32,655 bases of DNA from Dehalococcoidia bacterium (GCA_009692805.1 SHYM01000007.1:1-32655), one strand, 5' to 3'. Positions 16,197 to 24,524 are shown, counted from the stretch's first letter. The notes: generated by a model not told the origin, from the sequence alone. Made by a program: numbers and translations.

Positions 16197-17429
16197 CTAC
16201 TCTAGCGCGCCCTCGGCGATGAGCCCGGCGTACTCGTCGTCCAGCAGGCCCAGCAGCTCGCGGTAGACGTAGTCGTTGGCCTCGGCCCAGGTCGGCGCGG
16301 CGCGCTGTCGGGCGGGTGTCTTGTTGAGCCGCCAGGACGGGCCGTCGTAGGCGGACACGCCGATCTCCGGGTGCTCCAGGAAGCGGTAGTGGCCCCGGTG
16401 CTTCATCTGAGGATCCCGGTGAAGGTCGCGGGCGTTCTGCACCACGCCGGCGGGGACGCCTGCCCCCTGGAGCGCCTCCATTAGCGCGTATTCGTCCCAG
16501 GACGCCGTCCAGCCCGTCAGCAGCCGGTCCAGCTCCTCCTCGTGCTGCTTCCGAGCTTTCAGGGTGGCGAAGCGAGGCTCGCGGGCGGCCTCGGGGTGGC
16601 CCAGCACCTGGGCGCAGGCGCGCCACTCCTCGTCGCTGAAGCACGCGATGCTGATCCAGCGCTCGTCCACCGCCTGCCCTGACCACTCGCCCCGGCGACA
16701 GGGGTAGGCGCCGTGGGGAGCGGCCTGGGGATGGCGGTTGCCGTCGCGGGTCTGGACGTGGCCGTTGACGGCGTAGTCCAGGATCGCTGTCTCTAGCAGG
16801 TGGACTCCGGCCTCGTACTGGGAGAGGTCTATGTACTGGCCCTGGCCCGTGCGGCGGCGGTGGTCCAGGGCTGCCATGATGGCGATGCCCACGAAGTGGG
16901 GCCCGGTGAAGTCGGTGTAGGCGACGCCGGTTCCCACCGGTTCGCGGTCGGGCCAGCCCGTGAGGTGGTTGATGCCGGCGAGGGCCTGCAGGTTGTTGCC
17001 GTAGCCCTGGAAGAAGGCGTGGGGGCCCGTGCCGCCCTGCAGGGGCAGGCTAATCTGTATGATGTCGGGCTTCACCTGGGCCAGGGCGTCGTGGGTGATG
17101 CCCCATTTCTTCATCGCCCGGGGGGTAAAGTTGTCGGAGACCACATCGGCGATGCGGACCAGCCGCAGGAACATCTCCCGGCCCTCGGTGTGGTTCATGT
17201 CCAGGGAGATCAAGCGCTTGCTGGAGTTGAAGTTGGCGTAGTAGCCGGAGCGCTCGAAGCCGGCGACGCCATCCTTGTTGGGAGGGACGCCCCGCAGCCA
17301 GTCCGGCTTGTACATGGACTCGATGCGGATAACCTCGGCGCCGTGGTCGGCCATCAGCTTGGTGGCGATGGGCCCCGCGGCGCCCCAGGTGAAATCGATG
17401 ATCCTTATGCCTTCCAGGGCTCCAGGCAT
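16197..17429 (-). CDS. CaiB/BaiF (family III) CoA-transferase, subunit without catalytic Asp
   Basis: A 410-residue formyl-CoA-transferase-family protein beginning LEGIRIIDFTWGAAGPIATKLMADHGAEVIRIE, the usual N-terminal Rossmann-like segment. In family III enzymes an Asp near residue 150-170 forms the CoA anhydride. Here the aligned position is Gly144 in QGYGNNLQALAG, so this subunit probably cannot act alone. The adjacent gene at 17441-18754 keeps that Asp. Heteromeric pairs of this kind are known, for example benzylsuccinate CoA-transferase BbsEF. The ATG at 17429 has AGGAG eight bases upstream; a GTG nine bases earlier is also possible. It lies 11 nt after its partner gene. Confidence 0.85.
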   Translation of the reverse strand: MPGALEGIRIIDFTWGAAGPIATKLMADHGAEVIRIESMYKPDWLRGVPPNKDGVAGFERSGYYANFNSSKRLISLDMNHTEGREMFLRLVRIADVVSDNFTPRAMKKWGITHDALAQVKPDIIQISLPLQGGTGPHAFFQGYGNNLQALAGINHLTGWPDREPVGTGVAYTDFTGPHFVGIAIMAALDHRRRTGQGQYIDLSQYEAGVHLLETAILDYAVNGHVQTRDGNRHPQAAPHGAYPCRRGEWSGQAVDERWISIACFSDEEWRACAQVLGHPEAAREPRFATLKARKQHEEELDRLLTGWTASWDEYALMEALQGAGVPAGVVQNARDLHRDPQMKHRGHYRFLEHPEIGVSAYDGPSWRLNKTPARQRAAPTWAEANDYVYRELLGLLDDEYAGLIAEGALE

Positions 17430-17440
17430 GGCATGCACTC

Positions 17441-18754
17441 CTAAGGGGCGCGTCCTGCCCCTCCGCCCCTGCGCGTGGTCTTGCCAGCCCTCTGGCCGGG
17501 GGCCGCTGGCCCTCGGGAACCACCAGCGCGACGTGTTGCGGAAGTCTTGCCTGGCAGCGTCCCCAGCACCGACTGTGTGTCCTCCCCCAGTGTTGGGGCG
17601 CGCCGCCGGAGCGCCCAGGGGGAGGCGCTGAACCTGTAAGGGGCTCCGGGGTAAGTCAGGCTCTCCCCCAGCTCGGGGTGCTCTACCTGGACGAAGAACC
17701 CCCTGCCCTGGAACTGGACGCTCTCCATCAGGTCGCGGGAGCTGTTGGCTGGGCAGACGAAGACCCGCCTGGCCTGGGCCTGCCGATATAACTCCTGGGT
17801 GGGGAAGCGCTTGATGAAGGGCCGCAGCAGCTCCTGGATATGGGCCGACTCCTCGGGCAAGAGGCGCTGGCCCAACCCCCGCTGGTGGAAATTGTAGTAC
17901 TGGTCGCTCTTGAGGTCGCCGGCCATGCCGTAGGAGTCCATCCAGTCCACCAGCGGCTTCCAGCCCACCTTGGCCTGGGCGCTGCAGGAGACGTAGCCAT
18001 CGGCGGTCTGGTAGACGAGGGGCATCTTGCCGTCGCCGAAATCGCGGTAGCCGCCCACCCGCCTCAGAACCACTTTCAGCAAGTCCCAGGTCTGCTGGGC
18101 GGTATCCAGGGTGACGGCGACGGCCTCCTGCATGGAGACGTCCACCCACTGGCCCTCGCCGGTGCGCCCGCGGTGCCACAGCGCCATCAGCGCCCCGAAG
18201 GCCGCCTGCGCTCCCGCATTGGCGTAAGCCTGGGAGGCGCCCACGCGCACCGGCGGCCGGTCCTCGTCGCCGCACAGCCACTGGAGACCCCCCATGGCTA
18301 CCCCTACCAGGTCCGTGGCGCGGTGCTGGGCGTAGGGGCCCGTCTGCCCGAAGGGCGTGATGGACACGTAGATGAGCCCGGGACTGCGGGCGCTAGCCTC
18401 CTCGTAGCCCAAGCCCAGAGACGCTAGGCGCCCGGGCGGGGAGCTCTCGAACAGGAAGTCGGAGTGCTCCGCGAGGTCCAGCGCGAGCTCGCGCCCGGCA
18501 GGGGTGGCGATATCCAGGACGACGCTGCTCTTGTTGGTCTGGAGGGTGAACCAGGCCAGGCTTTTCTCGGGGTTGGGTTGGCCGTGATAGAACGGCCCAC
18601 GCTCCCGCAGCGGATGGCCGCCCGGAGGCTCCACCACGATGACCTCGGCGCCCAGGTCGGCCAGGAGCTTGGTCGCCATGGCGCCCATCTCGTCGGTGAG
18701 GTCCAGCACCCGGTAGCCGGCCAGGGGGCCGGGGCGGGTCTCCCGCTCGCGCAT
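17441..18754 (-). CDS. CaiB/BaiF (family III) CoA-transferase, catalytic-Asp subunit
   Basis: A 437-residue family III CoA-transferase. The N-terminus LAGYRVLDLTDEMGAMATKLLADLGAEVIVVEPP is typical, as is SITPFGQTGPYA before the putative catalytic Asp148 in RATDLVGVAMGG. WVDVSMQEAVA follows. The protein ends in an Arg/Gly-rich tail of about 35 residues that looks disordered. With the next gene it likely forms a heteromeric transferase moving CoA between carboxylic acids; the substrates are unknown. The ATG at 18754 has GGAGGA upstream. The crotonase at 19004-19828 lies upstream on the same strand but is separated by mobile element copy B, so one operon is possible but interrupted. Confidence 0.86.
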   Translation of the reverse strand: MRERETRPGPLAGYRVLDLTDEMGAMATKLLADLGAEVIVVEPPGGHPLRERGPFYHGQPNPEKSLAWFTLQTNKSSVVLDIATPAGRELALDLAEHSDFLFESSPPGRLASLGLGYEEASARSPGLIYVSITPFGQTGPYAQHRATDLVGVAMGGLQWLCGDEDRPPVRVGASQAYANAGAQAAFGALMALWHRGRTGEGQWVDVSMQEAVAVTLDTAQQTWDLLKVVLRRVGGYRDFGDGKMPLVYQTADGYVSCSAQAKVGWKPLVDWMDSYGMAGDLKSDQYYNFHQRGLGQRLLPEESAHIQELLRPFIKRFPTQELYRQAQARRVFVCPANSSRDLMESVQFQGRGFFVQVEHPELGESLTYPGAPYRFSASPWALRRRAPTLGEDTQSVLGTLPGKTSATRRAGGSRGPAAPGQRAGKTTRRGGGAGRAP

Positions 18755-18787
18755 CTAGGGTTCCTCCGGGCCGTGCTGCCTAACGGC

Positions 18788-19002
18788 GGCTTTGCACAAA
18801 ATGCCGCATTTTCCCGACCAGGCTCTCTCTATGAGTAAGCCCTCGACCACCCCCCCCGGCCCCCTTCCTGGCCAGGACGGGGGTAGCATAAAAGGGAGAG
18901 AAAGGCCCCCCCCTTTGAGCCCCGGCAGATCTCGAGCATCGGGACTCTGCACTCCCTCAATTGCGGCAGGCGGGCCGGCAGGATGCCCTTTTTGTGCAAG
19001 CT
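18788..19002 (+). mobile_element. Dispersed hairpin element, copy B, with TIRs and 9-bp target duplication
   Basis: A 215-bp element with near-identical termini: GGCTTTGCACAAAATG at the left and, on the opposite strand, AGCTTGCACAAAAAGG at the right. It is flanked by a perfect 9-bp direct repeat CCTAACGGC at 18779-18787 and 19003-19011, the mark of transposition. The right copy includes the stop codon of the crotonase gene, so insertion occurred at its 3' end without changing the protein. The inner hairpins are CCTGGCCAGG with C5/G5 flanks (18860-18883), AAAGG/CCTTT (18901-18916) and GCAG..CTGC enclosing TCTCGA/TCGGGA (18925-18950). There is no gene inside. Confidence 0.75.
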
Positions 19003-19003
19003 C

Positions 19004-19828
19004 CTAACGGCCCTTGAACTGGGGCTCTCGCTTCTCGACGAAGGATTTTGCTCCTTCCACATGGTCCTCAGTCTGGAGCAGCAGGCTCTGGGCGGTGCCC
19101 TGCCACTCCAGGAAGCGCTCGATGTCCAGCCCCATGGCGCGCCGGATGCCTTGCTTCGACATCATCTGGCCCAGGGGGGCGGCCGCCGCCAGCTTGCGGG
19201 CCATCTCCAGGGTATGGGCCAGGAGCTCCTCGTGGGGCACCACGTAGTTGACCAGGCCGCTGCGCAGTGCCTCCTGGGCGTCGATGATGTCGCCCGTGAG
19301 GACCAGCTCATAGGCCTTGCCCAAGCCCACCAGCCGCTGGAGGATGACCATGGCCCCGGCGTCGCCCATCAGGCCACGCTTCACGAACAGCTCTCCGAAG
19401 CGGGCCTTGTCGGAGGCGATACGGATGTCGCAGAAGAGGGCGATGTCCATGCCGTAGCCCACCGCTGCGCCGTTGACGGCGGCTATGGTGGGCTTGTCCA
19501 TGAACATGATGCGGTCCACGCCGGAGCGGCCCTTGCCGGCCAGGCTGTGCAGGCGGGCCTGCGTCCGCTCCCGCTTCTTCTCCTCGGCCTTGGACGCTTC
19601 CGCCAGGAAGATGTCCTGGACATCGTCGCCCGAGCAGAACCCGCGGCCGGCGCCGGTCAGGACAACAACGCGCACTCCGGGGTCTGCCTCGGCCTCGTCC
19701 AGGGCCCGATTCATCTCCTGGTAGGTCTGGTGGCGGCCGGCGTTCATGCGGTGGGGGCGGTTGATGGTTACGGTGGCGATGCCGCCCCGCTTTTCGTACA
19801 GAATATCCTCGAAGCTGTGCTCAGCCAC
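19004..19828 (-). CDS. Enoyl-CoA hydratase/isomerase (crotonase) family protein
   Basis: A 274-residue crotonase-fold protein acting on a CoA thioester. The oxyanion-hole segments are GRGFCSGDD (61-69) and AVNGAAVGYG. Of the two catalytic glutamates of classical hydratases, the first is Asp128 (GYGMDIAL) and the second position is Phe148 (FGELF). Asp156 in LMGDAGAM matches an Asp used by dienoyl-CoA isomerase. It is therefore more likely an isomerase or another crotonase activity than a plain hydratase. The GTG start at 19828 follows GGGAGGTG. Its neighbours are the CoA-transferase pair, consistent with degradation of an unknown organic acid as a CoA thioester. Confidence 0.85.
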   Translation of the reverse strand: MAEHSFEDILYEKRGGIATVTINRPHRMNAGRHQTYQEMNRALDEAEADPGVRVVVLTGAGRGFCSGDDVQDIFLAEASKAEEKKRERTQARLHSLAGKGRSGVDRIMFMDKPTIAAVNGAAVGYGMDIALFCDIRIASDKARFGELFVKRGLMGDAGAMVILQRLVGLGKAYELVLTGDIIDAQEALRSGLVNYVVPHEELLAHTLEMARKLAAAAPLGQMMSKQGIRRAMGLDIERFLEWQGTAQSLLLQTEDHVEGAKSFVEKREPQFKGR

Positions 19829-19868
19829 GGCTCACCTCCCGCGATTCTGGCGCCGATGATATCACAGC

Positions 19869-20282
19869 TTAGGCGGGGCGCTCCCAGGCGATGGTGCGGC
19901 TGGGGGTGAGGGTGATGACGACGCGCTGCTGGGTGGCCAGCATGCGGTCCACCCGGCGCTCGGCCTGGGCGCGGTCGGGCGTCCCCTTCATGAGGATCCG
20001 CACCATGGGCTCGCGGATGCCCTGGTCGCTCACCACGGCCCGCCCCTCCAGGGAGACCCAGCGGCCAAGCGCGGGGTCGGCCACGTGCAAGGTCGCCAGG
20101 GGGGTGCGGAGCAGGTTCCGGTGCTTCGCCGTGGGCTTGGTAGTGGTGAGCAGGGCGCTCTTGCCGTCCCACAGGAACGCCATGGGCGACAGATGAGGGT
20201 GCCCGCTGGGCTGCAGGGTGGCGATCGTGGCGAAACGCTGGGTGCGCAGGAAGTCGTCCACCCAGGGCAGGTCCTTAGGCAT
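19869..20282 (-). CDS. PPOX-class (pyridoxamine-5'-phosphate-oxidase-like) protein, probably F420-binding
   Basis: A 137-residue split-barrel flavin/F420-binding protein. It starts with a short helix (LPWVDDFLRTQRFATIATL), followed by the strand pattern GHPHLSPMAFLWDGKSALLTTTKPTAKHRNLLRTP and the later HVADPALGRWVSLEGRAVV. This arrangement is that of the F420-dependent PPOX branch (TIGR03618-like) common in actinobacteria and Chloroflexota. Such enzymes reduce biliverdin, fatty acids or other unsaturated compounds, or just bind F420. The substrate is unknown. The F420 pathway genes at 27811-32313 support F420 use. Confidence 0.78.
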   Translation of the reverse strand: MPKDLPWVDDFLRTQRFATIATLQPSGHPHLSPMAFLWDGKSALLTTTKPTAKHRNLLRTPLATLHVADPALGRWVSLEGRAVVSDQGIREPMVRILMKGTPDRAQAERRVDRMLATQQRVVITLTPSRTIAWERPA

Positions 20283-20326
20283 GAGGGCGGCTTCTTTCCC
20301 CGGCGCTCCCGCGCCAGCACTAGTGG

Positions 20327-21523
20327 CTATCCCAGGCTGAAGAGGACCAGGACGCCAGTGTAGTTGTGCACCAGGTTGCGGCCCGCTAGGGGGGCGAGCT
20401 CCGCGTTGCCGAAGAACCCCACCACCGGCACATCGCCCAGGGCCTGGTTGATGGCCTCGATGTCGTGGTTCGGCTCGCCGTATAGGCCCGCGCCGCGGCC
20501 GAGGCAGTTGAAGTAAAGGCCAAAGGTCGGGGGACGATCGCGGGTGACCTCGGCCAGTTTGGCCAGGGTCATCTCCAGGTCTTCTCCCGCCGACTGGGCA
20601 TCCCGCAGGTGGAGTTGGAAGGTCTGGCCTGGCCTCACCATTTCACCCACGGTCACGGCGCCGGAGCGCTCGTCGGCCCCGATGATGCTGCGTATCAGGA
20701 AGTCGCCCCGGCCGTGGAAGTCGCGCCGCTCGTCGATAACCAGCCCCGCGAAGAAGGAGCCCCGCGCTCGGTGCAGGGTCTCGGGGTCGAGGGACTCCAC
20801 AGTCGCCCGCATCACCTCGAGGGCCGGGCGCCCCGCGATTTTGAGTATCACGTTGGACTGCGCGTCGGTGATAATGTAGGGCTGGCCAATAGGGGCGCAG
20901 CCCTGGGCGACGCCGATGGCGATGGTGAGGTCGCCCCCCATCAGCGCCCCGGCCACCCCCCGGCTGGAGAGGGTGTAGTTGCTCCACTGGAAGGTCTGGG
21001 GGGAGCCCGGCTCACCGGCGGCGGCCCCGCCGACGATGGGCAGCCCCTTGAACTCTTCGCCCAGGCGCTGTACCAGCTCCCCCGGGCGCAGGTTGAAGAT
21101 GTCGGGGAGCGCCATGAGCGCGGCGCCTTCCTGGGCCCGGGAGCCCAGGTCAGCGGCGATGCAGCGCGCCAGGTCTTCGCCGACGGCCGTGGGGCGGGCC
21201 AGGTAGGGGAGCACCGACACGGAGTCGGCGTCGAGGGCCATGACCGCGACAGCAGGGCCCCCCTCCAGCTCGCCCGCGGAGGTAAGCACCCCCATGCCGG
21301 TGCACCCCACCAGGGTGCGGGCGCTCGCCGTCGCCCGGGCCGCCCCCAACAGGTCGGGGAGCGCGCGTCCGTAGTGGGTGGTGGCGAAGAGCAGCAAGTG
21401 CTCCGCCTGGGAGAGGCCGGCGGCATCCAGGGCCATGCGCACGGCGGCGTGCCCCGCCGCCTCCGCGTCCGCGGCGGTGGAGTGCCCGACTCCTACGGCG
21501 TTGAGGATTCCCCGCGTGGCCAC
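20327..21523 (-). CDS. FIST domain protein
   Basis: A protein of 398 residues with an N-terminal FIST domain (AVGVGHSTAADAEAAGHAAVRMALD, then LLLFATTHYG and TLVGCTGMGVLTSAGELEGG) and a C-terminal FIST_C part with LYFNCLGRGAGLYG and VVGFFGNAELAP. FIST domains are thought to be small-ligand sensors, often tied to signalling proteins. Here it stands alone without a transmitter domain. I chose the GTG at 21523 because the decayed duplicate at 23175-23311 has an ATG at exactly this codon; a TTG 24 nt upstream is also possible. A ribosome site is not evident. Confidence 0.85.
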   Translation of the reverse strand: MATRGILNAVGVGHSTAADAEAAGHAAVRMALDAAGLSQAEHLLLFATTHYGRALPDLLGAARATASARTLVGCTGMGVLTSAGELEGGPAVAVMALDADSVSVLPYLARPTAVGEDLARCIAADLGSRAQEGAALMALPDIFNLRPGELVQRLGEEFKGLPIVGGAAAGEPGSPQTFQWSNYTLSSRGVAGALMGGDLTIAIGVAQGCAPIGQPYIITDAQSNVILKIAGRPALEVMRATVESLDPETLHRARGSFFAGLVIDERRDFHGRGDFLIRSIIGADERSGAVTVGEMVRPGQTFQLHLRDAQSAGEDLEMTLAKLAEVTRDRPPTFGLYFNCLGRGAGLYGEPNHDIEAINQALGDVPVVGFFGNAELAPLAGRNLVHNYTGVLVLFSLG

Positions 21524-21666
21524 GGGTCTATGATACCAAAACGACAAGGCCCCACTGGGCAGTTCGCCGCGCGTGGTCGCGGGCGAGGCCGAGGTATTTC
21601 GGACTGGGCATGCCCAGGGGGAGACTGAGGGTTAGAAGCCTGAGGGGCGTTAGCGTCAGCGCTGGC

Positions 21667-23161
21667 TCAAAAAACAACCCCTGAGTCCCTGAGCGGAGCG
21701 GCCTGGCCCCCCTTCGCCACCCGCTGGTGTACCCGATCCCTGCTGTAGTCCAGCTTCCACGCGACTACGGCCGGATCTACCAGCATGACCACGTACCCAC
21801 CCACCGCGCCCGCGCCGAAAGCCGGCGTAAAAACGCGCATCGGGCGGCCGATGACCCCTTCTCTCACGGCGTCATAAATGGCAATGGGGATACTGGCGGC
21901 CGAGGTGTTCCCGACACGTTCGATGTTGAAGTAGAGGCGCTCGGGCGAGATGCCAGCCGCCTGCGCGAGGCTCAGCACCATGGTCTTGTTGGCCCGGTGG
22001 GGAATTATAAGATCGACGGCGTCCAGCAGGGACCCTGGCCCGCCCTGGGGGTGCGGAAGCGCGCGGAGATCGCCGATCATCTGGTTTAGGTAGCGCTCCA
22101 CCAGGTTTCGCACCTCGGGGCCGTAGACGGTGACGTTGTTGTCGAAGTCCGGGTTGGGCCAGATGATGGAGTCCACCTCGGCTAGGGGTCCGCTGGCGTA
22201 GGTCTGGGACACCTCGATGTCGGGCCCCGCGTCCCGGGGGGCGGGACCGATGACCATCGCGGCGGCCGCATCGCCGAAGATCATGCGCGAGGTCCGCACC
22301 GTGCCGATCTTGTCCGAGAACTTCTCGCCGCAGACCACCAGAATCGGGCGCTCGACCTCCTGGAGCAGACGCACCGCCTCGCTGAGCCCGTACGGCATGC
22401 CGGCGCAGGCAGCGACGATGTCGCAGGAGGTATGGGTCTGGAATATCCCGAGGTGGCTCGACAGCCAGGTGGCTACGGAGGGAATGATCTTGGTGGCCGT
22501 GCAGGAGCAGAAGAGCACCGCCCCGATCTCCTCCGGCCGCCCATCGCCTGCCGCAGGAGGGCCTCGAGCTGAGGCACCGCGTGCGCGCACTCGATGATGT
22601 CGTCGTAGCTGTAGCCCGGGTAGTCCGGATCGTACGCCACGAGATGGTGGACGAGGTTCCGGGGGTCGGCCAGGGCCTCTGCTACCGTCGTCTTGATCGC
22701 CGCTAGCTCCGCCCCGGCGCCTGGCTTGTTCTGGAACACGTTCAGCAGGATGCTAAAGACCTTATCCTCGGTGCCCGCATCCCAGGTCGCCGGGAGCCTC
22801 TGGTACTCTGCCTCGATCGCCACCGCGAGCTCCGCCCCTTGCCAGGTCTTGAATAGGGGCAGGAAGACGTCGTCGCGGTGGCGGGGCAGGTCCCCCCAGC
22901 GCGTGGGGTGCTTGTCGTACATCGTGGTCGCATACCGAGTCACCCAAAAGAGGTTGAGGGCCAGGTCTCGTAGCGGCCCTTGTAGCCCCGCGACTCCACC
23001 CGCTTGGCGATGTCCCCTTCCGACGGGGCCTTCTCCTCAAAATCGCGCTTGATGGCTGAGTCGAACTGCTTCAGCGTCCCAAAGACCGAGAAGTCGAGCT
23101 CCGGGAGAAAGTTGGCGGGGAAGACGATACGACCCTGGCGGTTTACCACGAAGGGTTTCAT
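21667..23161 (-). pseudogene. Ketoacyl-ACP-synthase-III-like gene with N-terminal extension, broken
   Basis: Three consecutive reading-frame pieces look like one decayed gene. Piece 1 (23161-22940) starts MKPFVVNRQGRIVFPANF after AGGAGGG and runs to GYKGRYE before going out of frame. Piece 2 continues as LRDLALNLFW, VTRYATTMYDKH and on to LEALLRQAMG (about 22960-22535). Piece 3 (about 22550-21667) is a KAS III/HMG-CoA-synthase-like domain, entering abruptly at RPEEIGAVLFCSC. It keeps the catalytic Cys in VAACAGMPYG, His in IPHRAN and Asn in RVGNTSAASIP. The normal first 60-80 residues of the thiolase fold are missing at the join. This suggests a frameshift near 22955 plus an internal deletion near 22545. 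Piece 3 could still be translated from the GTG at 22590. Confidence 0.65.
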
Positions 23162-23174
23162 AGCTTCCCTCCTC

Positions 23175-23311
23175 CTAGCTCCAGGCGAAGCGGGCGGCAT
23201 CCAGGGCCCGGCGCGCCGCCGGCGCGCCAACTGCCTCCGCGTCCGCCGCGGCGGAGTGCCCGGCTCCTACAGCCCCGATCCTACAGCAGTGGGGATTCCC
23301 CGCGTGACCAT
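23175..23311 (-). pseudogene. Decayed duplicate of the FIST gene 5' end
   Basis: From an ATG at 23311 the sequence reads VTRGIPTAVG, then after a shift AGHSAAADAEAVGAPAARRALDAA, clearly matching the intact FIST protein start VATRGILNAVGVGHSTAADAEAAGHAAVRMALDAA. The homology also covers the upstream TGGTATCAT. A 14-bp tandem duplication (TCCTACAGC at 23265 and again at 23279) causes the frameshift. The match stops after about 35 codons, next to the ribosome site of the broken KAS gene. Confidence 0.75.
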
Positions 23312-23385
23312 GTGTTTATGATACCAGAAGGGCAAATCCCGACATCAAGACCGCGTTCCAGCAGGCCTGTTCCCGTAGATGGGTG

Positions 23386-24408
23386 CTAGGGCCAGCGCAG
23401 CTGGCCGTTGCGGTATATGCGCTTCAGCACGTCGTCGGCGTAGACGCGCCGCAGCTCCACCGGCTTGGCGACGGCGCCGTACTGTACCAAGAGATCGTGG
23501 AGCTCCTGCCACTGCTGGCGGGTCATCCAGCCCAGGCCGTTGCGGCGGGTGAGGTCGGTCACGGCATTTTGCTTCTCCGTGTCCAACATGAAGCGCATGT
23601 GCTCCCGGTCCTCCCGGGGCGCGTACTTCATGACGATGTCCAGGGCCTCCTCCTCGTGCTCCAGGGCGTAGGCCAGGCCATGGAGGGCAGCCTTCACGAA
23701 GCGGTCCACGGTGGCGGTCTGCTGGTCCAGGATGTCCCGGTGTGTGATATAGGCCACCCCCAGGGTCGGGACGCCGTAGTCGGCGGCCTGGAACACCCGC
23801 ACCGGGAAGCCGAGCTTGCGGAGGATGGCGGGCTCATTGGAGACGAAGACCTGGTAGACGTCTACCTTTCCTTCGGCGAGGATGCGGGGGTCGAAGCCCA
23901 CCGGCACCTCCTGGACGCGGGCGCGGTCCACGCCGACCGCCTTCAGCATCGCCAGGTAGTCGGGCGGCACTAGCACCTTGTAGCCCACCCGCTTGCCCTC
24001 CCAGTCCTTGGGGGACTGGATGCCCGAGCCCTCCAGCACCGCGAAGCCGCGGTCACCCCGCTGGCCGAAGAGGGCGACGGCGACGAAGGGCGCGTCGGAC
24101 GCCGCCACCTGCTGGATGACATCTTCGGCCGGGGCGGTGGTGAATTGGATCTGCTGGCCCGCCAGCAGGCGGTAGTGCTCTCCCTGGCCGGCTGAGTGGC
24201 GGATATCCACCGCCAGTCCCTGCTCCCGGAAAAAGCCCTTTTCCTGGGCCACGTAGGCGGCCACGAAGGGCAGGTTTGCCTGCGCCTTGAAGCCCGCCAT
24301 GAACACCACCTTCTGCTCCGTCGAGGCGGGCCCGCCGGCGACGCAGGCGACCCCCAGCAGCATGGCCGCCAGGGACGTGGTGATAAGGGCTAGCAGGCCA
24401 CGACTCAT
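23386..24408 (-). CDS. ABC transporter substrate-binding lipoprotein (NMT1/SsuA/THI5-like)
   Basis: A 340-residue periplasmic-type solute-binding protein anchored as a lipoprotein: MSRGLLALITTSLAAMLLGVAC has a hydrophobic signal and a lipobox ending in Cys22. The mature part has NLPFVAAYVAQEKGFFREQGLAVDI, the hallmark of the NMT1/THI5/SsuA family, which binds sulfonates, nitrate, pyrimidines or other small organics. It continues with KDWEGKRVGYKV and WMTRQQWQELHDLLVQYG. No permease or ATPase gene adjoins it; the only ABC ATPase of this type in view is the truncated one at 32403. It has its own promoter (24531-24559) and a long structured leader, so it is probably regulated individually. Confidence 0.88.
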   Translation of the reverse strand: MSRGLLALITTSLAAMLLGVACVAGGPASTEQKVVFMAGFKAQANLPFVAAYVAQEKGFFREQGLAVDIRHSAGQGEHYRLLAGQQIQFTTAPAEDVIQQVAASDAPFVAVALFGQRGDRGFAVLEGSGIQSPKDWEGKRVGYKVLVPPDYLAMLKAVGVDRARVQEVPVGFDPRILAEGKVDVYQVFVSNEPAILRKLGFPVRVFQAADYGVPTLGVAYITHRDILDQQTATVDRFVKAALHGLAYALEHEEEALDIVMKYAPREDREHMRFMLDTEKQNAVTDLTRRNGLGWMTRQQWQELHDLLVQYGAVAKPVELRRVYADDVLKRIYRNGQLRWP

Positions 24409-24524
24409 GAGTGACCTCCTCGTGCGCGGGCTTCAGGCAAAAGCAATGGCCCCGACTGACCTACTGCCAGCGGGGCCATGAGCAACAGGCTGGCGCCTGA
24501 AGCATCGTGTTGCTACTGTGATTT
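24409..24524 (-). promoter_or_regulatory. Structured 5' leader RNA, candidate riboswitch or attenuator
   Basis: The leader of about 115 nt before the solute-binding protein gene can form a 9-bp stem GCTTCAGGC/GCCTGAAGC (24503-24495 with 24438-24430) enclosing another perfect 9-bp stem ATGGCCCCG/CGGGGCCAT (24479-24471 with 24454-24446). A third 7-bp stem AGCAACA/TGTTGCT (24514-24508 with 24487-24481) has the first arm of the outer stem in its loop, so the two are either alternative or pseudoknotted. I do not see the TPP, FMN, SAM or cobalamin consensus. The ribosome site GAGGAGG follows about 10 nt after the last structured part. Confidence 0.5.

Noticed and set aside
16197-18281. A 694-codon continuous frame covering the second CoA-transferase
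   Set aside because: The first 280 codons are an out-of-frame reading of the first CoA-transferase. The real protein starts at the ATG at 17429 with its own ribosome site.
20609-21628. Plus-strand open frame of 339 codons opposite the FIST gene
   Set aside because: It is rich in Gly, His and Arg with no recognisable motif and lies antisense to a well-supported gene.
24409-24524. TPP riboswitch upstream of the THI5-like binding protein
   Set aside because: The conserved CUGAGA and the ACCUGAUCUGG-like segments of TPP aptamers are not present, although a structured leader is.
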